NCBI RefSeq assembly: GCF_027213785.1
Contig: NZ_JAPWGO010000009.1
Span: forward strand, 1-64,000
Length of the DNA: 64,000 nt
Reading direction: 5' to 3'
DNA from: Limimaricola sp. G21655-S1
GTDB lineage: Bacteria; Pseudomonadota; Alphaproteobacteria; Rhodobacterales; Rhodobacteraceae
Part shown: piece after piece, positions 29,727 through 41,349 of the stretch
Numbering within the stretch: the stretch's first letter is position 1
Layout: each line of letters begins with the position of its first letter
Notes under the pieces: generated by a model
Database searches by the model: none
Seen by the model: only the letters and a program-made list of their open reading frames with translations
What the model was told of the DNA's origin: nothing
Position numbers and translations under genes: made by a program

Positions 29727-31333
29727 CGTAGCGGTGCCACCCAGAGCTCGACCCGGCGATTGATGCCGCGCCCGGTCTCGGTGTCGTCGCAGCCCATCGG
29801 CAGCGCCTCGCCGAAGGCCGCGACCTCGAGCGCCACGCCTGCGGGCAGCGTGCCGCCAAGCAGCGACAGCACCGATGCGCGCACCGCCTCGGCCCGTTCC
29901 AGCGACAGGTCGTGATTGGCCACGGGCCCGCCGAGTCCGTCGCTGAACCCCGCCAGCAGCAGCGACTCGCCGTTGTGACGCCCGTCCCGGATCGCGTGGG
30001 CGAGCTGCACCACATGGCTGCGCGACACCGCGTCGAGCGCCGCCGCGCCGGGCTCGAAGCGGAAGGTGGTCGACAGGCGCTGGCGCGGCTCAAGCACCCG
30101 CAGCATCCGTTGCAGCTCGCCCAGCCCCACATCCTCGCCCGCCGCGAGCACCGCCCCCGCGAGGCGGCGGCCCTGCGCCTCGATCGGAATCGGTAGCGGC
30201 GCCAGCCCGGTCACCCCGGCGCGGCGCAGCACCAGCTGCGCCTCGGCGCTGGCAATCCAGTCGAGAAACGCCTCGGCCGCTTCCGGCAGGCGGCGCATCG
30301 GGCGGTAGAGCACCAGCGGCAGGGTGAGCGGGAAATCCCCGGTCATCACCGTCTCGGCGCTGGCGTTGCTGCGCAGGCCGCAGGGTCCGCCGAGCGTCAG
30401 CGGCTGCGTCGTACCGAGCCGCCCGAAGGGCAGCATGCCGATGCCGCCGGGATCGGCGGCCACGGCGGTGGCCAGCGTATCGGTGTCGGGATGGCGGATC
30501 ACCTCGGGCGACAAGACGCGCTCCGAGCGGCCCAGCACCAGCGCCTCGAAGCCCTGCATCTGGCCGCTGGCCTCCGGCCCGAGATGCAGCCGCACCGGCC
30601 CCGGCGTACCGCCCAGCCGCGACCAGTCGGTGATCTCGCCCGCATAGAGCCGCGACAGCTGCGGCAGCGACAGGGCCCGAAGCCTGCGCCCCGGCGCCAC
30701 CACCGGCACCAGCGCATCGAGGCCGATCAGCTGCAACCGCCCGGGGCTGTCGAGCCGACCCAGACCGGCATCGCGCGCCAGGGCCAGCTCTTCGGCGTCG
30801 AGCAGCCGCTCGGCCATGGCGAGATCGGCTTCGTCGGCGAGCAGGTCGGCAAAGCCGTCCTCGGTCGAGGTGAGCCGGAACGACACCCGCAGCCGCGTCT
30901 CGCCCCCCTCGGCCTCAACGAGAGCGTAATGCCGATGCGTGGCATCGGTCTCGACGGTTTCGATCGCCAGCCCCCGTTCGCGCGCATAGCCGTCGACCAG
31001 CGCCGGCAGCACCAGCTCGCCCAGCCGCGCCGCGCCAGACAGCCGCAGTTCGGGCACCCATGTCTCGGGATCGGGGCAGGCCATGCCCTCGCAGCTCACG
31101 CCCGACAAGGGCAGCGTCAGTTCGCCATGCTCGGTCGCCACCCGCAGATAGCGCCCGTCATAGCCCAGCAGGCTGCCGGTGAGGCGCAGCGAGCCGCTGC
31201 GCGAGGTGAGCTGCACGGTGGTGTCCGGCTCCTGCGCCAGCGCCGGAAGCGGCCAGAACGCCAACGCGGCCCAGAGGGCCGCGCGGCGCAGGATCTGCTG
31301 AAACGATGGGGGTGCGGGGCGTTGCGGCGTCAT
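29723..31333 (-). CDS. PstS-like substrate-binding/OmpA-domain chimera
   Basis: A 536-aa secreted protein. After a long signal region (about 1-34, ending LPALAQ) comes a short beta segment with a Cys pair (VSCEGMACP). A type-II periplasmic-binding (PstS-like) domain spans about 95-395, including YAGEITDWSRLGG, the typical phosphate-binding-like loop. An OmpA-type peptidoglycan-binding domain follows from about 420 (FRFEPGAAALD, AGFSDGLGG, LSLERAEAVRASV, NRRVELWV). Such fusions tether a ligand-binding sensor to the cell wall; the ligand is unknown and no transporter genes are beside it. The ATG overlaps the stop of the membrane-anchored gene upstream (ATGA), so the two are probably co-produced. 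Confidence 0.85.
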   Translation of the reverse strand: MTPQRPAPPSFQQILRRAALWAALAFWPLPALAQEPDTTVQLTSRSGSLRLTGSLLGYDGRYLRVATEHGELTLPLSGVSCEGMACPDPETWVPELRLSGAARLGELVLPALVDGYARERGLAIETVETDATHRHYALVEAEGGETRLRVSFRLTSTEDGFADLLADEADLAMAERLLDAEELALARDAGLGRLDSPGRLQLIGLDALVPVVAPGRRLRALSLPQLSRLYAGEITDWSRLGGTPGPVRLHLGPEASGQMQGFEALVLGRSERVLSPEVIRHPDTDTLATAVAADPGGIGMLPFGRLGTTQPLTLGGPCGLRSNASAETVMTGDFPLTLPLVLYRPMRRLPEAAEAFLDWIASAEAQLVLRRAGVTGLAPLPIPIEAQGRRLAGAVLAAGEDVGLGELQRMLRVLEPRQRLSTTFRFEPGAAALDAVSRSHVVQLAHAIRDGRHNGESLLLAGFSDGLGGPVANHDLSLERAEAVRASVLSLLGGTLPAGVALEVAAFGEALPMGCDDTETGRGINRRVELWVAPLR

Positions 31334-32232
31334 CTCGACGCGACTGTCAGTCCCGGCTCGAGGTTTTGCAAGACGAGAAGCTCGCCCACCGCGTCGCAGC
31401 CCGGAAGCGTGACTTCGATATCGGTGCTGGCGATGCTCTCGGCGTCACCCACGCGGACCAGCTCGGCCGCGACCGGGCTGCCGCAATTCGTCGCGGTGAC
31501 CTCGATCTCGACGCTGATCGCGGCGGCATCGCCCACGGGCGCGCTATAGATCTCGGCCAGACGCGGCGCCGGTGCGGCCGGATCGCCAAGCCCGATCATC
31601 GAGGCCCCGCCTGCCGCGCCCGGTGCCATGTCGCGGCTCACATGGCCAGACTCGCCATACCGCGCGCCGGGCGCCAGCGCGTGGAGCGAGAGCCCGTCGC
31701 CATCGCGCCACTGCAGCGCCACGCGGTGCCATTCGGCCATGTCCGGAAGCTCGGTGCGGGCCACCGCCATGGCGCCCCCCGCCTCGGCCATGAAGACCGC
31801 GTCGCGCGAGAGCGCCGGGAACAGCACCCCGGCCTCGCCCTGCGCATCGGTCAGCAGCGTCACGGTCAGCCCTTGGTGGCGAAGCGTGACGCGGGCCAGC
31901 GGCGCGCAGGGCGCGGCAAGCTGCAACTCCGCGATGGCGCCGGGGCGCGGCTCGGCCGAAAGGCGCAGATCGCAGCCCTCCTTCGCGGGCACCGGCCCGA
32001 GTCGCGCCAGCCGGGCGGGGCTGCGCGGCGGCTGAGGCAGGTCGAACGCCCCGGAAAGACGCGGCGCCATCTCGGTGACGGCGGCGGTCAGCACCGGCGC
32101 TTCGGGATAGGTTTCGGGGAGGTCGACCGGCGTCGCAGCGGCGCGCGACACGCCGCTTTCCATGAACTGTCCGATCGCGACGGCCGCGCCCGCGCAGGCG
32201 GTCGCGGTCAGGAGAAAACGCAAGACGGCCAT
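31330..32232 (-). CDS. Membrane-anchored periplasmic protein of unknown function
   Basis: I do not recognise a characterised family; relatives near secA are sometimes labelled translocase from their position only. The 300-aa product has one N-terminal hydrophobic segment (about 5-25) that could be a signal anchor. A proline- and alanine-rich linker is followed by a predicted beta-rich periplasmic region with paired cysteines (GCDLRL, AAPCAPLARV, ATNCGSP, LPGCDAVGE). The ATG at 32232 follows AGAGGAT and replaces an in-frame start eight codons upstream. Its stop overlaps the start of the PstS/OmpA chimera, suggesting they work together at the cell wall. Confidence 0.8.
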   Translation of the reverse strand: MAVLRFLLTATACAGAAVAIGQFMESGVSRAAATPVDLPETYPEAPVLTAAVTEMAPRLSGAFDLPQPPRSPARLARLGPVPAKEGCDLRLSAEPRPGAIAELQLAAPCAPLARVTLRHQGLTVTLLTDAQGEAGVLFPALSRDAVFMAEAGGAMAVARTELPDMAEWHRVALQWRDGDGLSLHALAPGARYGESGHVSRDMAPGAAGGASMIGLGDPAAPAPRLAEIYSAPVGDAAAISVEIEVTATNCGSPVAAELVRVGDAESIASTDIEVTLPGCDAVGELLVLQNLEPGLTVASR

Positions 32233-32366
32233 GACCAGATCCTCTTTCAACTCCACCGATCATGGCACCCCCGCAAGGCCCGGGCGCGTCCGCAACCCGG
32301 CACCTTGGGGGAGTCATCCGGGCACAATTGCGGCAAAACCCGCGGCCCGGAGGGGAGATAGGAGGA

Positions 32367-35192
32367 TCAGAGCTTGCCGTGGCAGTGCTTGAACTTCTCG
32401 CCCGAGCCGCAGGGGCAAGGCTCGTTGCGCGAGGGCGCGCCCCAGGTCGCGGGATCGTTCTCATCGAAGCCCGGCACCGCTCCGGCAGCCGCGTCGGCGG
32501 CAGGTGCCGCCCCGGCGGTGGCCAGCTCGGGCGCCTCGCGGCGCGGCGCGGGGGCGGGCTGAGCCGCCGCACCGGCCGCACTGGCGGCACCGGTCGCACC
32601 GGCGGCCGCACCGGTCGCGGCCGAGGCACCGGCAGCCGCGGCGCCGTTGCCACCGGAGGCCTGCGCCCGCGCCTGCATCGCGCGCTGCAACATCGCCTGC
32701 TGCTCTTCCTTGGAGATCGGCCGGATCTGCGCCAGCTTCTCGGTCACCTCGGTCCTGAGCCCGTCGAGCAGCCCCTCGAACAGCTGGAAGCTCTCGGTCT
32801 TGTACTCGTTGAGCGGATCGCGCTGCGCATAGCCGCGGAAACCGACTACCGAGCGCAGATGCTCGAGCATCAGCAGATGTTCACGCCACTTGCCGTCGAT
32901 GGTCTGCAGCAGCACCTGCTTCTCGATGCTCTTCATGGTCTCGGGGCCGAAGGTCTCGGCCTTCTCGGCCATCAGCTTGTCCGAGGCCTCTTCGAGCCGC
33001 TCGCGGATCTCCGCGTCGTCGACGCCTTCCTCCTCGGCCCATTTCATCACCGGCACGTCGATGCCGAGCACCTGGATCGCCTGGGCGTAGAGCCCCTCGG
33101 TGTCCCACTGGTCGGCATAGGCCTTGGGCGGGATATGGGCGGCGACGAGGTCCTCGATCACCTGATGGCGCATGTCGGCGACGATCTCCGACAGGTCCTT
33201 GGCCTCCATGATCTCGCGGCGCTGGGAGAAGATCACCTTGCGCTGCTCGTTCATCACGTCGTCGTATTTGAGGAGCTGCTTGCGGATGTCGAAGTTGCGG
33301 CCCTCGACCTTGGCCTGCGCGCGTTCCAGCGACTTGTTCACCCAAGGGTGCACGATCGCCTCGCCTTCCTTCATGCCCAGGCCCGACAGCACCTTCTCGA
33401 GCCGCTCCGAGCCGAAGATCCGCATCAGGTCGTCTTCGAGCGACAGGAAGAAGGAGGACCGGCCCGGATCGCCCTGCCGGCCCGAGCGGCCGCGCAGCTG
33501 GTTGTCGATGCGGCGGCTCTCGTGGCGCTCGGTGGCCAGAACGAACAGGCCGCCGGCTTCCAGCACCGCCTTCTTCTCGTCGGCATGCTCGGCCTCGATC
33601 CGGGCGCGGATCTCGTCGGGATGCGCCTCCGGATCGGCGGCCAGCGCCTCGAGCACCTTCAGCTCGACATTGCCGCCAAGTTGGATGTCGGTGCCGCGGC
33701 CGGCCATGTTGGTGGCGATCGTCACCGCACCGAGCTTGCCGGCATCGGCGATGATCTGCGCCTCCTGCTCGTGCTGGCGGGCGTTGAGCACGTTGTGCTT
33801 GATGCCCTCCTTTTCGAGCAGCTGGCTCAGGAACTCGGATTTCTCGATCGAGGTGGTGCCGACGAGGATCGGCTGGCGCTTCTCATGCGCCTCCTTGATC
33901 GCCTTGACCACGCCGTCGAACTTCTCGCGGGCGGTGCGGTAGACCTGATCGTGCTCGTCGATCCGCTGGATCGGGCGGTTGGTCGGCACCTCGACCACGC
34001 CGAGCCGGTAGATCTCGTAGAACTCGTCGGCCTCGGTCAGTGCGGTGCCGGTCATGCCCGCGAGCTTGTCGTAGAGCCGGAAGTAGTTCTGGAAGGTGAC
34101 GCTGGCCAGCGTCACGTTCTCGGGCTGGATGTCGAGGTTTTCCTTGGCCTCGATCGCCTGATGCAGCCCGTCCGAAAGCCGGCGGCCATGCATCATCCGG
34201 CCGGTGAACTCGTCGATCAGCACGGCCTGGCCGTCGCGGATGATGTAGTCCTTGTCACGGGTGAAGAGCTTGTGCGCCCTGAGCCCCTGGTTGACGTGGT
34301 GCACGATCGTCGTGCTCTCGGGGTCGTAGAGCGTCTGCCCCTCGGGCAGGATGCCGAGCGCCTGCAGCCGCGTCTCGAGAAACTCGTTGCCCTCGTCGGT
34401 ATAGGTGACCGAGCGGGTCTTTTCGTCGAGCGTGTAATGCTCGTCGGTGAGGTCCGGGATCACCCGGTCGATGCTCCGGTAGAGCTCGGAACGGTCCTGG
34501 CTCGGACCCGAGATGATCAGCGGCGTGCGCGCCTCGTCGATCAGGATCGAGTCCGTCTCGTCGACGATCGCGAAGTTGTGGCCGCGCTGGTTCATCTGGG
34601 ACAGCTCGGACTTCATGTTGTCGCGGAGATAGTCGAAGCCCAGCTCGTTGTTGGTGGCATAGGTGACGTCGGCGGCATAGGCCCCCTTCTTCTCGGCCTC
34701 GGGCTGCTGCGGATAGACCACGCCGGTGCTGAGCCCCAGCGCGCCATAGACCTTGCCCATCCACTCCGCGTCGCGCTTGGCGAGGTAGTCGTTCACGGTG
34801 ACGACGTGCACGCCCTTGCCCGACAGCGCGTTGAGATAGGCCGGGAAGGTCGCGACCAGGGTCTTGCCCTCACCGGTCTTCATCTCGGCGATGTTGCCCT
34901 GATGCAGGAAGATGCCGCCCATCAACTGCGTGTCGAAGGCGCGCAGGCCAAGCGCGCGGCGCGCCGCCTCGCGGCAGTTGGCGAAGGCCTCCGGCAGCAG
35001 GTGATCGAGGCTCTCGCCCTTCTCGATCCGCTCCTTGAACTCGACGGTCTTGGCCTTGAGGCCCGCGTCATCCAGCGCCTGGAACTCGGGTTCGAGCGCG
35101 TTGATCTTCTCGATCAGCGGTCGCGTGGACTTGATCTTGCGGTCGTTCGGCGTGCCGAAGACCTTCTTGGCCAGCGATCCGATACCCAGCAT
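32367..35192 (-). CDS. secA: Preprotein translocase ATPase SecA
   Basis: Motor ATPase that pushes unfolded preproteins through SecYEG. From the ATG at 35192 it has 941 aa. The N-terminus [13 protein letters not shown] is followed by DEAD-type motor motifs (Walker A region [11 protein letters not shown] near 105, [14 protein letters not shown] near 210) and the second motor half with [10 protein letters not shown] near 500. An alanine-rich linker precedes the C-terminal zinc tail [16 protein letters not shown], which binds SecB. The 35 extra in-frame codons upstream overlap the promoter region and are not coding. It is monocistronic behind a good promoter, divergent from a secreted parvulin. 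Confidence 0.98.
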   Translation of the reverse strand: MLGIGSLAKKVFGTPNDRKIKSTRPLIEKINALEPEFQALDDAGLKAKTVEFKERIEKGESLDHLLPEAFANCREAARRALGLRAFDTQLMGGIFLHQGNIAEMKTGEGKTLVATFPAYLNALSGKGVHVVTVNDYLAKRDAEWMGKVYGALGLSTGVVYPQQPEAEKKGAYAADVTYATNNELGFDYLRDNMKSELSQMNQRGHNFAIVDETDSILIDEARTPLIISGPSQDRSELYRSIDRVIPDLTDEHYTLDEKTRSVTYTDEGNEFLETRLQALGILPEGQTLYDPESTTIVHHVNQGLRAHKLFTRDKDYIIRDGQAVLIDEFTGRMMHGRRLSDGLHQAIEAKENLDIQPENVTLASVTFQNYFRLYDKLAGMTGTALTEADEFYEIYRLGVVEVPTNRPIQRIDEHDQVYRTAREKFDGVVKAIKEAHEKRQPILVGTTSIEKSEFLSQLLEKEGIKHNVLNARQHEQEAQIIADAGKLGAVTIATNMAGRGTDIQLGGNVELKVLEALAADPEAHPDEIRARIEAEHADEKKAVLEAGGLFVLATERHESRRIDNQLRGRSGRQGDPGRSSFFLSLEDDLMRIFGSERLEKVLSGLGMKEGEAIVHPWVNKSLERAQAKVEGRNFDIRKQLLKYDDVMNEQRKVIFSQRREIMEAKDLSEIVADMRHQVIEDLVAAHIPPKAYADQWDTEGLYAQAIQVLGIDVPVMKWAEEEGVDDAEIRERLEEASDKLMAEKAETFGPETMKSIEKQVLLQTIDGKWREHLLMLEHLRSVVGFRGYAQRDPLNEYKTESFQLFEGLLDGLRTEVTEKLAQIRPISKEEQQAMLQRAMQARAQASGGNGAAAAGASAATGAAAGATGAASAAGAAAQPAPAPRREAPELATAGAAPAADAAAGAVPGFDENDPATWGAPSRNEPCPCGSGEKFKHCHGKL

Positions 35193-35238
35193 TGGCGATT
35201 GTCTCCTGCCGTCGTCCTGTGATCTGCAAGGAGGTCGC

Positions 35239-35267
35239 TTGTCGCCCCCGCATGTGGGGCATAGATA
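35239..35267 (+). promoter_or_regulatory. Candidate promoter of the parvulin-argJ-mutT genes
   Basis: TTGTCG (35239-35244), a 17-base spacer and TAGATA (35262-35267), about 110 bases before the parvulin ATG. It faces away from secA and interleaves with the secA leader. Confidence 0.45.
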
Positions 35268-35302
35268 GGGCGCAAGTGCCGCCCTTTGCCAGCCCATCCG
35301 GC

Positions 35303-35331
35303 GATGTAAGGGGCGGGGGACCGAGTGTCAA
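35303..35331 (-). promoter_or_regulatory. Sigma-70 promoter of secA
   Basis: On the minus strand a perfect TTGACA (35331-35326), 17 bases, then TACATC (35308-35303). Transcription would start near 35296, leaving a leader of about 100 bases before the secA ATG, long enough for the autoregulation known for secA elsewhere, though no specific element is recognised. Confidence 0.65.
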
Positions 35332-35377
35332 CGTCGCGCCCGGGACGCGTCCCCGCGCGGCTAGGGAAGGAAACCAC

Positions 35378-36220
35378 ATGATCCGCACGCTGCCCGCCGC
35401 CGCCCTGATGGCCGGCTTCGCCACGATGGCCTCCGCGCAACAGGCTTCGGACGTCGTCGCCACGGTGAACGGCACCGAGATCACGCTGGGCGAAATGATC
35501 ATCACCCGCAGCCAGCTGCCGCAGCAATACCAGCAGTTGCCGCCCGAGACCCTGTTTCAGGGCATTCTCGACCAGCTGATCCAGCAGCAGGTGCTGGCCG
35601 ACACGCTCGAAGGCACCCCGGCCCGGGTCGAGCTGGCCCTGCAGAACCAGCGCCGCTCGCTGCTCGCGGGCGAGGCGATCAACGCGATGATGCAGGAAGA
35701 GGTCTCCGACGAGGCGCTGCAGGAGGCCTATGACGAGGCCTTCGCCGATGCCGAACCGGTGCAGGAATACAACGCCAGCCACATCCTCGTGGAGACCGAG
35801 GAAGAGGCGCAGGCGGTGCTCGAGCGGCTCGCGGCGGGCGAGGATTTCGCCGAGGTGGCCAAGGAGGTCTCGACCGATCCGGGCTCGGGCGCGCAGGGCG
35901 GCAGCCTCGGCTGGTTCGCCGAGGGCATGATGGTCGAGCCGTTCCAGGCCGCGGTGGCGGAGCTGGAAAAGGGCGAGATGACCGAAACCCCGGTCGAGAC
36001 CCAGTTCGGCTTTCACGTGATCCGGCTCGACGACACCCGCACGCAGGAGCCGCCCTCGCTCGACGAGGTGCGCGAGGATCTCGCCAGCCAGATCCAGCAG
36101 GGCAAGATCGAGGAGCGCCTGACCGAGCTCGAGGGCGAGGCCGAGATCACCCGCCCCGAGGAGGGCGCGTTCGATCCGGCGCTGCTCACCGATCTCGACC
36201 TGCTCGAAGAAGGCAACTGA
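35378..36220 (+). CDS. Periplasmic parvulin-type peptidyl-prolyl isomerase
   Basis: A 280-aa secreted foldase that isomerises X-Pro bonds in exported proteins. Signal peptide about 1-20 (ending ASA), an N-terminal helical chaperone-like region, and a PpiC/parvulin (rotamase) domain at about 130-225 with ASHILVETEEEAQAVLERL and GGSLGWFAEGMMVEPF; HVIRLDDTR closes the fold. The ATG at 35378 follows GGAAGGAAA and directly opens the signal peptide. It is divergent from secA and two bases upstream of argJ. Helping SecA-exported proteins fold is the natural inference. Confidence 0.93.
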   Translation: MIRTLPAAALMAGFATMASAQQASDVVATVNGTEITLGEMIITRSQLPQQYQQLPPETLFQGILDQLIQQQVLADTLEGTPARVELALQNQRRSLLAGEAINAMMQEEVSDEALQEAYDEAFADAEPVQEYNASHILVETEEEAQAVLERLAAGEDFAEVAKEVSTDPGSGAQGGSLGWFAEGMMVEPFQAAVAELEKGEMTETPVETQFGFHVIRLDDTRTQEPPSLDEVREDLASQIQQGKIEERLTELEGEAEITRPEEGAFDPALLTDLDLLEEGN

Positions 36221-36222
36221 TC

Positions 36223-37440
36223 ATGGCCGGTCCGGTCTCGCCTCTGGCGCCCGCCGCCTTTCCCGCCCTGCCCGAGATCGCGGGCGTGCGTTTCGCCTCG
36301 GTCGCGGCCGGGGTGCGATACGCGAACCGGACCGACGTGATGCTCGCGGAGCTGGCCGAAGGGTCGGCGGTGGCGGGGGTGTTCACGCGCTCCTCAACCC
36401 GCTCGGCCCCGGTCCGCGACTGCGAGGCGAAGATCGGCGCGCAGACCTCCCGCGCCGCCTTCCTCGTCAATTCCGGCAATTCCAACGCCTTCACCGGCCA
36501 GGCGGGCGAACGCTCGGTGGCCGAAATCTGCGCCGCCGTGGCACAGGCCACCGGCATCGACGCGGCGCGCGTCTTCACCTCATCGACCGGGGTGATCGGC
36601 GAGCCGCTTCCGCATGAGCGGATCGTGGCGAAGCTGGGCGAGCTGAAAGCCGCGCTGGAGCCGTCGGGCATCGAGGGCGCGGCGCGCGCCATCATGACCA
36701 CCGACACCTTTCCCAAGGGCGCGACCGAGACGGTCGAGATCGACGGAAAGAGCGTGAAGATCGCCGGCATCGCCAAGGGGTCGGGCATGATCGCGCCCGA
36801 CATGGCGACGATGCTGGTCTACATCTTCACCGACGCCAAGCACGACCAGCCCGCGCTGCAGGCGCTTCTGCGCGAGATCACCGACCGGACCTTCAACTGC
36901 ATCACCGTCGACAGCGACACCTCGACCTCGGACACGCTCTTGATGGCCGCGACCGGGGCCTCGGGCGTCGATGCGACCGGCAACGCCGATTTCGCGGCCG
37001 GGCTGGAGCGGGTGATGCTCGACCTCGCGCATCAGGTGGTGCGCGACGGCGAGGGTGCGACCAAGTTCGTCGAGATCCGGGTCAGCGGCGCCGCTTCCGA
37101 CGCCGATGCCCGCCGCGTCGCCATGGCCACCGCCAATTCGCCTCTGGTGAAGACCGCCATCGCCGGCGAGGACCCGAACTGGGGCCGCGTCGTCATGGCG
37201 GTGGGCAAGTCCGGCGCCGAGGCCGATCGCGACCGGCTCTCGATCCGCTTCGGCGAGATCCTCGTGGCCGAGAAGGGCTGGGTCAGCCCCTCCTACAGCG
37301 AGGAAAAGGCCGCCGCCTACATGAAGGGGCAGGAGATCGTGATCAGCGTCGATCTCGGTCTCGGCACGGGCAAGGCCGTGGCCTGGACCTGCGATCTCAC
37401 GCATCGCTACATCGACATCAACGCCGACTATCGGTCGTGA
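36223..37440 (+). CDS. argJ: Bifunctional ornithine acetyltransferase/N-acetylglutamate synthase
   Basis: ArgJ transfers the acetyl group from N2-acetylornithine to glutamate, closing the cyclic arginine pathway; in many bacteria it also makes N-acetylglutamate from acetyl-CoA. The 405-aa proenzyme self-cleaves; the site is visible as DMATML, with the nucleophilic threonine at about 196. TTDTFPKGATE (159-169) and the C-terminal VAWTCDLTHRYIDINADYRS are family hallmarks. It starts two bases after the parvulin gene and its stop overlaps the mutT start (GTGA). Confidence 0.97.
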   Translation: MAGPVSPLAPAAFPALPEIAGVRFASVAAGVRYANRTDVMLAELAEGSAVAGVFTRSSTRSAPVRDCEAKIGAQTSRAAFLVNSGNSNAFTGQAGERSVAEICAAVAQATGIDAARVFTSSTGVIGEPLPHERIVAKLGELKAALEPSGIEGAARAIMTTDTFPKGATETVEIDGKSVKIAGIAKGSGMIAPDMATMLVYIFTDAKHDQPALQALLREITDRTFNCITVDSDTSTSDTLLMAATGASGVDATGNADFAAGLERVMLDLAHQVVRDGEGATKFVEIRVSGAASDADARRVAMATANSPLVKTAIAGEDPNWGRVVMAVGKSGAEADRDRLSIRFGEILVAEKGWVSPSYSEEKAAAYMKGQEIVISVDLGLGTGKAVAWTCDLTHRYIDINADYRS

Positions 37441-37835
37441 AGATCGTTCTCGTCGCCGCCGTCGCCCTGATCGACGCCGATGGCCGGGTGCTGCTCGCGC
37501 AGCGCCCGGAGGGCAAGTCGATGGCGGGTCTGTGGGAGTTTCCCGGGGGCAAGGTCGAGCCGGGCGAGACGCCCGAGGCGGCGCTGATCCGCGAGTTGCA
37601 CGAGGAGCTTGGCATCGACACGCAGGAGAGCTGCCTCGCACCGCTCACCTTCGCCAGCCATGCCTATGAGAGCTTTCACCTGCTGATGCCGCTCTATGCC
37701 TGCCGCCGCTGGCAGGGCACGGCGCATGGGCGCGAGAATCAGGCGCTCGAATGGGTGCGGCCGAACCGGCTGCGGGAATACCCGATGCCACCGGCGGACC
37801 TGCCGCTCATTCCCGTTTTGCGCGACTGGCTCTGA
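37437..37835 (+). CDS. mutT: 8-oxo-dGTP diphosphatase MutT
   Basis: Nudix hydrolase of the MutT type, which removes oxidised guanine nucleotides (8-oxo-dGTP) before they are incorporated. The 132-aa protein has a complete Nudix box, GX5EX7REX2EEXG, at about 38-60 (GGKVEPGETPEAALIRELHEEL spans it), and the usual short length. It starts at GTG overlapping the argJ stop, so it belongs to the parvulin-argJ-mutT transcript. No terminator follows before the 130-base gap to the small gene. Confidence 0.93.
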   Translation: MKIVLVAAVALIDADGRVLLAQRPEGKSMAGLWEFPGGKVEPGETPEAALIRELHEELGIDTQESCLAPLTFASHAYESFHLLMPLYACRRWQGTAHGRENQALEWVRPNRLREYPMPPADLPLIPVLRDWL

Positions 37836-37965
37836 GACAGCTCTCGTAACCCTGCGTCGAAACCGGCCAATTGGTTCCATATCCTATCAAAAAGACGTCA
37901 GATTGGTGTATTCTTCACACACCCGCGCTTAATGTGCGGGGCGTGAACCAACTCTGGAGTCCATT

Positions 37966-38106
37966 ATGCTGCAAACCATCCTGATCGGAAGCTGCATCTC
38001 GGTGCAGGGTCTCCTCGTCAAGAAGCTCGAGAACGGCCGCATGCGCATTCGCGTGGGCGAGCGTTTCTACGAGGGCCGCCCCGCAAACGTCGCGAAGGCT
38101 GCCTGA
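37966..38106 (+). CDS. 46-aa conserved-looking small protein
   Basis: A 46-residue open frame starting MLQTILIGSCISVQGLLVKK and ending ANVAKAA. The N-terminal half is hydrophobic, the rest basic with a GERFYEGRP turn, suggesting a small SH3-like or beta-strand fold rather than a membrane protein. Coding is supported by the codon pattern, an upstream ribosome-like GGAGT, a leader hairpin CCCGC/GCGGG (37922-37940) and a strong terminator right after the stop. Proteins of this look recur in Rhodobacteraceae from memory, without known function. It stands alone between mutT and a convergent kinase gene. Confidence 0.75.
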   Translation: MLQTILIGSCISVQGLLVKKLENGRMRIRVGERFYEGRPANVAKAA

Positions 38107-38150
38107 TCCCTTTCGCGTTGCCCGCGTTTTACGAGTGTTCCGCACGCGAA

Positions 38151-38180
38151 GGGGACGGCTCCGGGCCGTCCCTTTTCTTT
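38151..38180. terminator. Intrinsic terminator after the small gene
   Basis: GGGACGGC pairs with GCCGTCCC across TCCGG and is followed by TTTTCTTTT on the plus strand. It lies 45 bases after the stop of the 46-aa gene and 6 bases before the end of the convergent kinase gene. AA before the stem gives only a weak T-run on the other strand. Confidence 0.8.
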
Positions 38181-38185
38181 TGCCT

Positions 38186-38731
38186 TCAGCGATGCGGCAA
38201 TCCGAGATTACCCCGCTTTACCGCCTCCGACAGGCCGTACAGGTAGGCCGTGACCTCGCGCCGACTGCGCAGGCGGTGACGGTCCTTGCCCTCGGGGATC
38301 TGGCCATAGAACCAGTTCAGCCGCGAGCGCATCGAATGCCGGGTGCGCCAGACCCATCGGTAGAATTCGCGGTCGAACCGCTCCGGACAGCCCTGCGGCA
38401 TGTCCGGCCGGGTCCAGCCATGGTGGCGCAGCGTTCTCCACAGCAGCCGTGGCAGCCTGCGCCGTAACGGCAGATCCAGCCAGATCACCGTGTCGGTCCG
38501 GGCCAGCCTTTCGCCCCAGGTCGAAGAATGCCCGCCCTCGAAGATCCATTCGGGCCGCGCATGGACCTCCGCGCAGAGCCGGTCCTTCTCGGCGCGCGAC
38601 CGTTCGATCCAGCCGGGGGCCCAGTGGATATGGTCGATATGGACCACCGGCAGGTGCGTGATCGCACCCATCCGCCGTGCCAGCCACGACTTGCCCGATC
38701 CGGGCTGCCCGATGATCATCACCCGCTTCAT
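38186..38731 (-). CDS. P-loop adenylate-kinase-like (FlaR/topology modulation) protein
   Basis: A 181-aa P-loop NTPase. The Walker A GQPGSGKSW is at about 7-15, and HIDHIHWAPGW, WIFEGGHSSTW and VIWLDLPL resemble the small adenylate-kinase-like proteins labelled FlaR or topology modulation protein. The basic C-terminal half (RRRLPRLLWRTLRHHG) is also typical. The substrate is unknown; a nucleotide or small-molecule kinase is likely. The ATG at 38731 is chosen because the 33 codons before it overlap the infB terminator. It is convergent with the 46-aa gene. Confidence 0.85.
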   Translation of the reverse strand: MKRVMIIGQPGSGKSWLARRMGAITHLPVVHIDHIHWAPGWIERSRAEKDRLCAEVHARPEWIFEGGHSSTWGERLARTDTVIWLDLPLRRRLPRLLWRTLRHHGWTRPDMPQGCPERFDREFYRWVWRTRHSMRSRLNWFYGQIPEGKDRHRLRSRREVTAYLYGLSEAVKRGNLGLPHR

Positions 38732-38790
38732 GGCCCATGGATCGCGGCCCGCCCATGCGGCGTCAAGCGGCGGACACGTCGCTTGACGGA

Positions 38791-38818
38791 AAAGGGGCGG
38801 CCCGAAGACCGCCCCTTT
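38791..38818 (-). terminator. Terminator of the rimP-nusA-infB operon
   Basis: A 10-bp stem AAAGGGGCGG/CCGCCCCTTT with an 8-base loop lies 25 bases beyond the infB stop, followed on the minus strand by TTTT-CC. Next to it is a second dyad CGTCAAGCG/CGCTTGACG (38761-38788), directly upstream of the kinase start. Confidence 0.75.
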
Positions 38819-38842
38819 CCAATTCTCCATCGCGCGGGATGG

Positions 38843-41344
<2,502 letters not shown>

Positions 41345-41349
41345 CAGAT

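Noticed and set aside
32262-35222. 986-codon plus-strand open frame opposite secA
   Set aside because: Antisense shadow of secA; composition biased and no recognisable motif.
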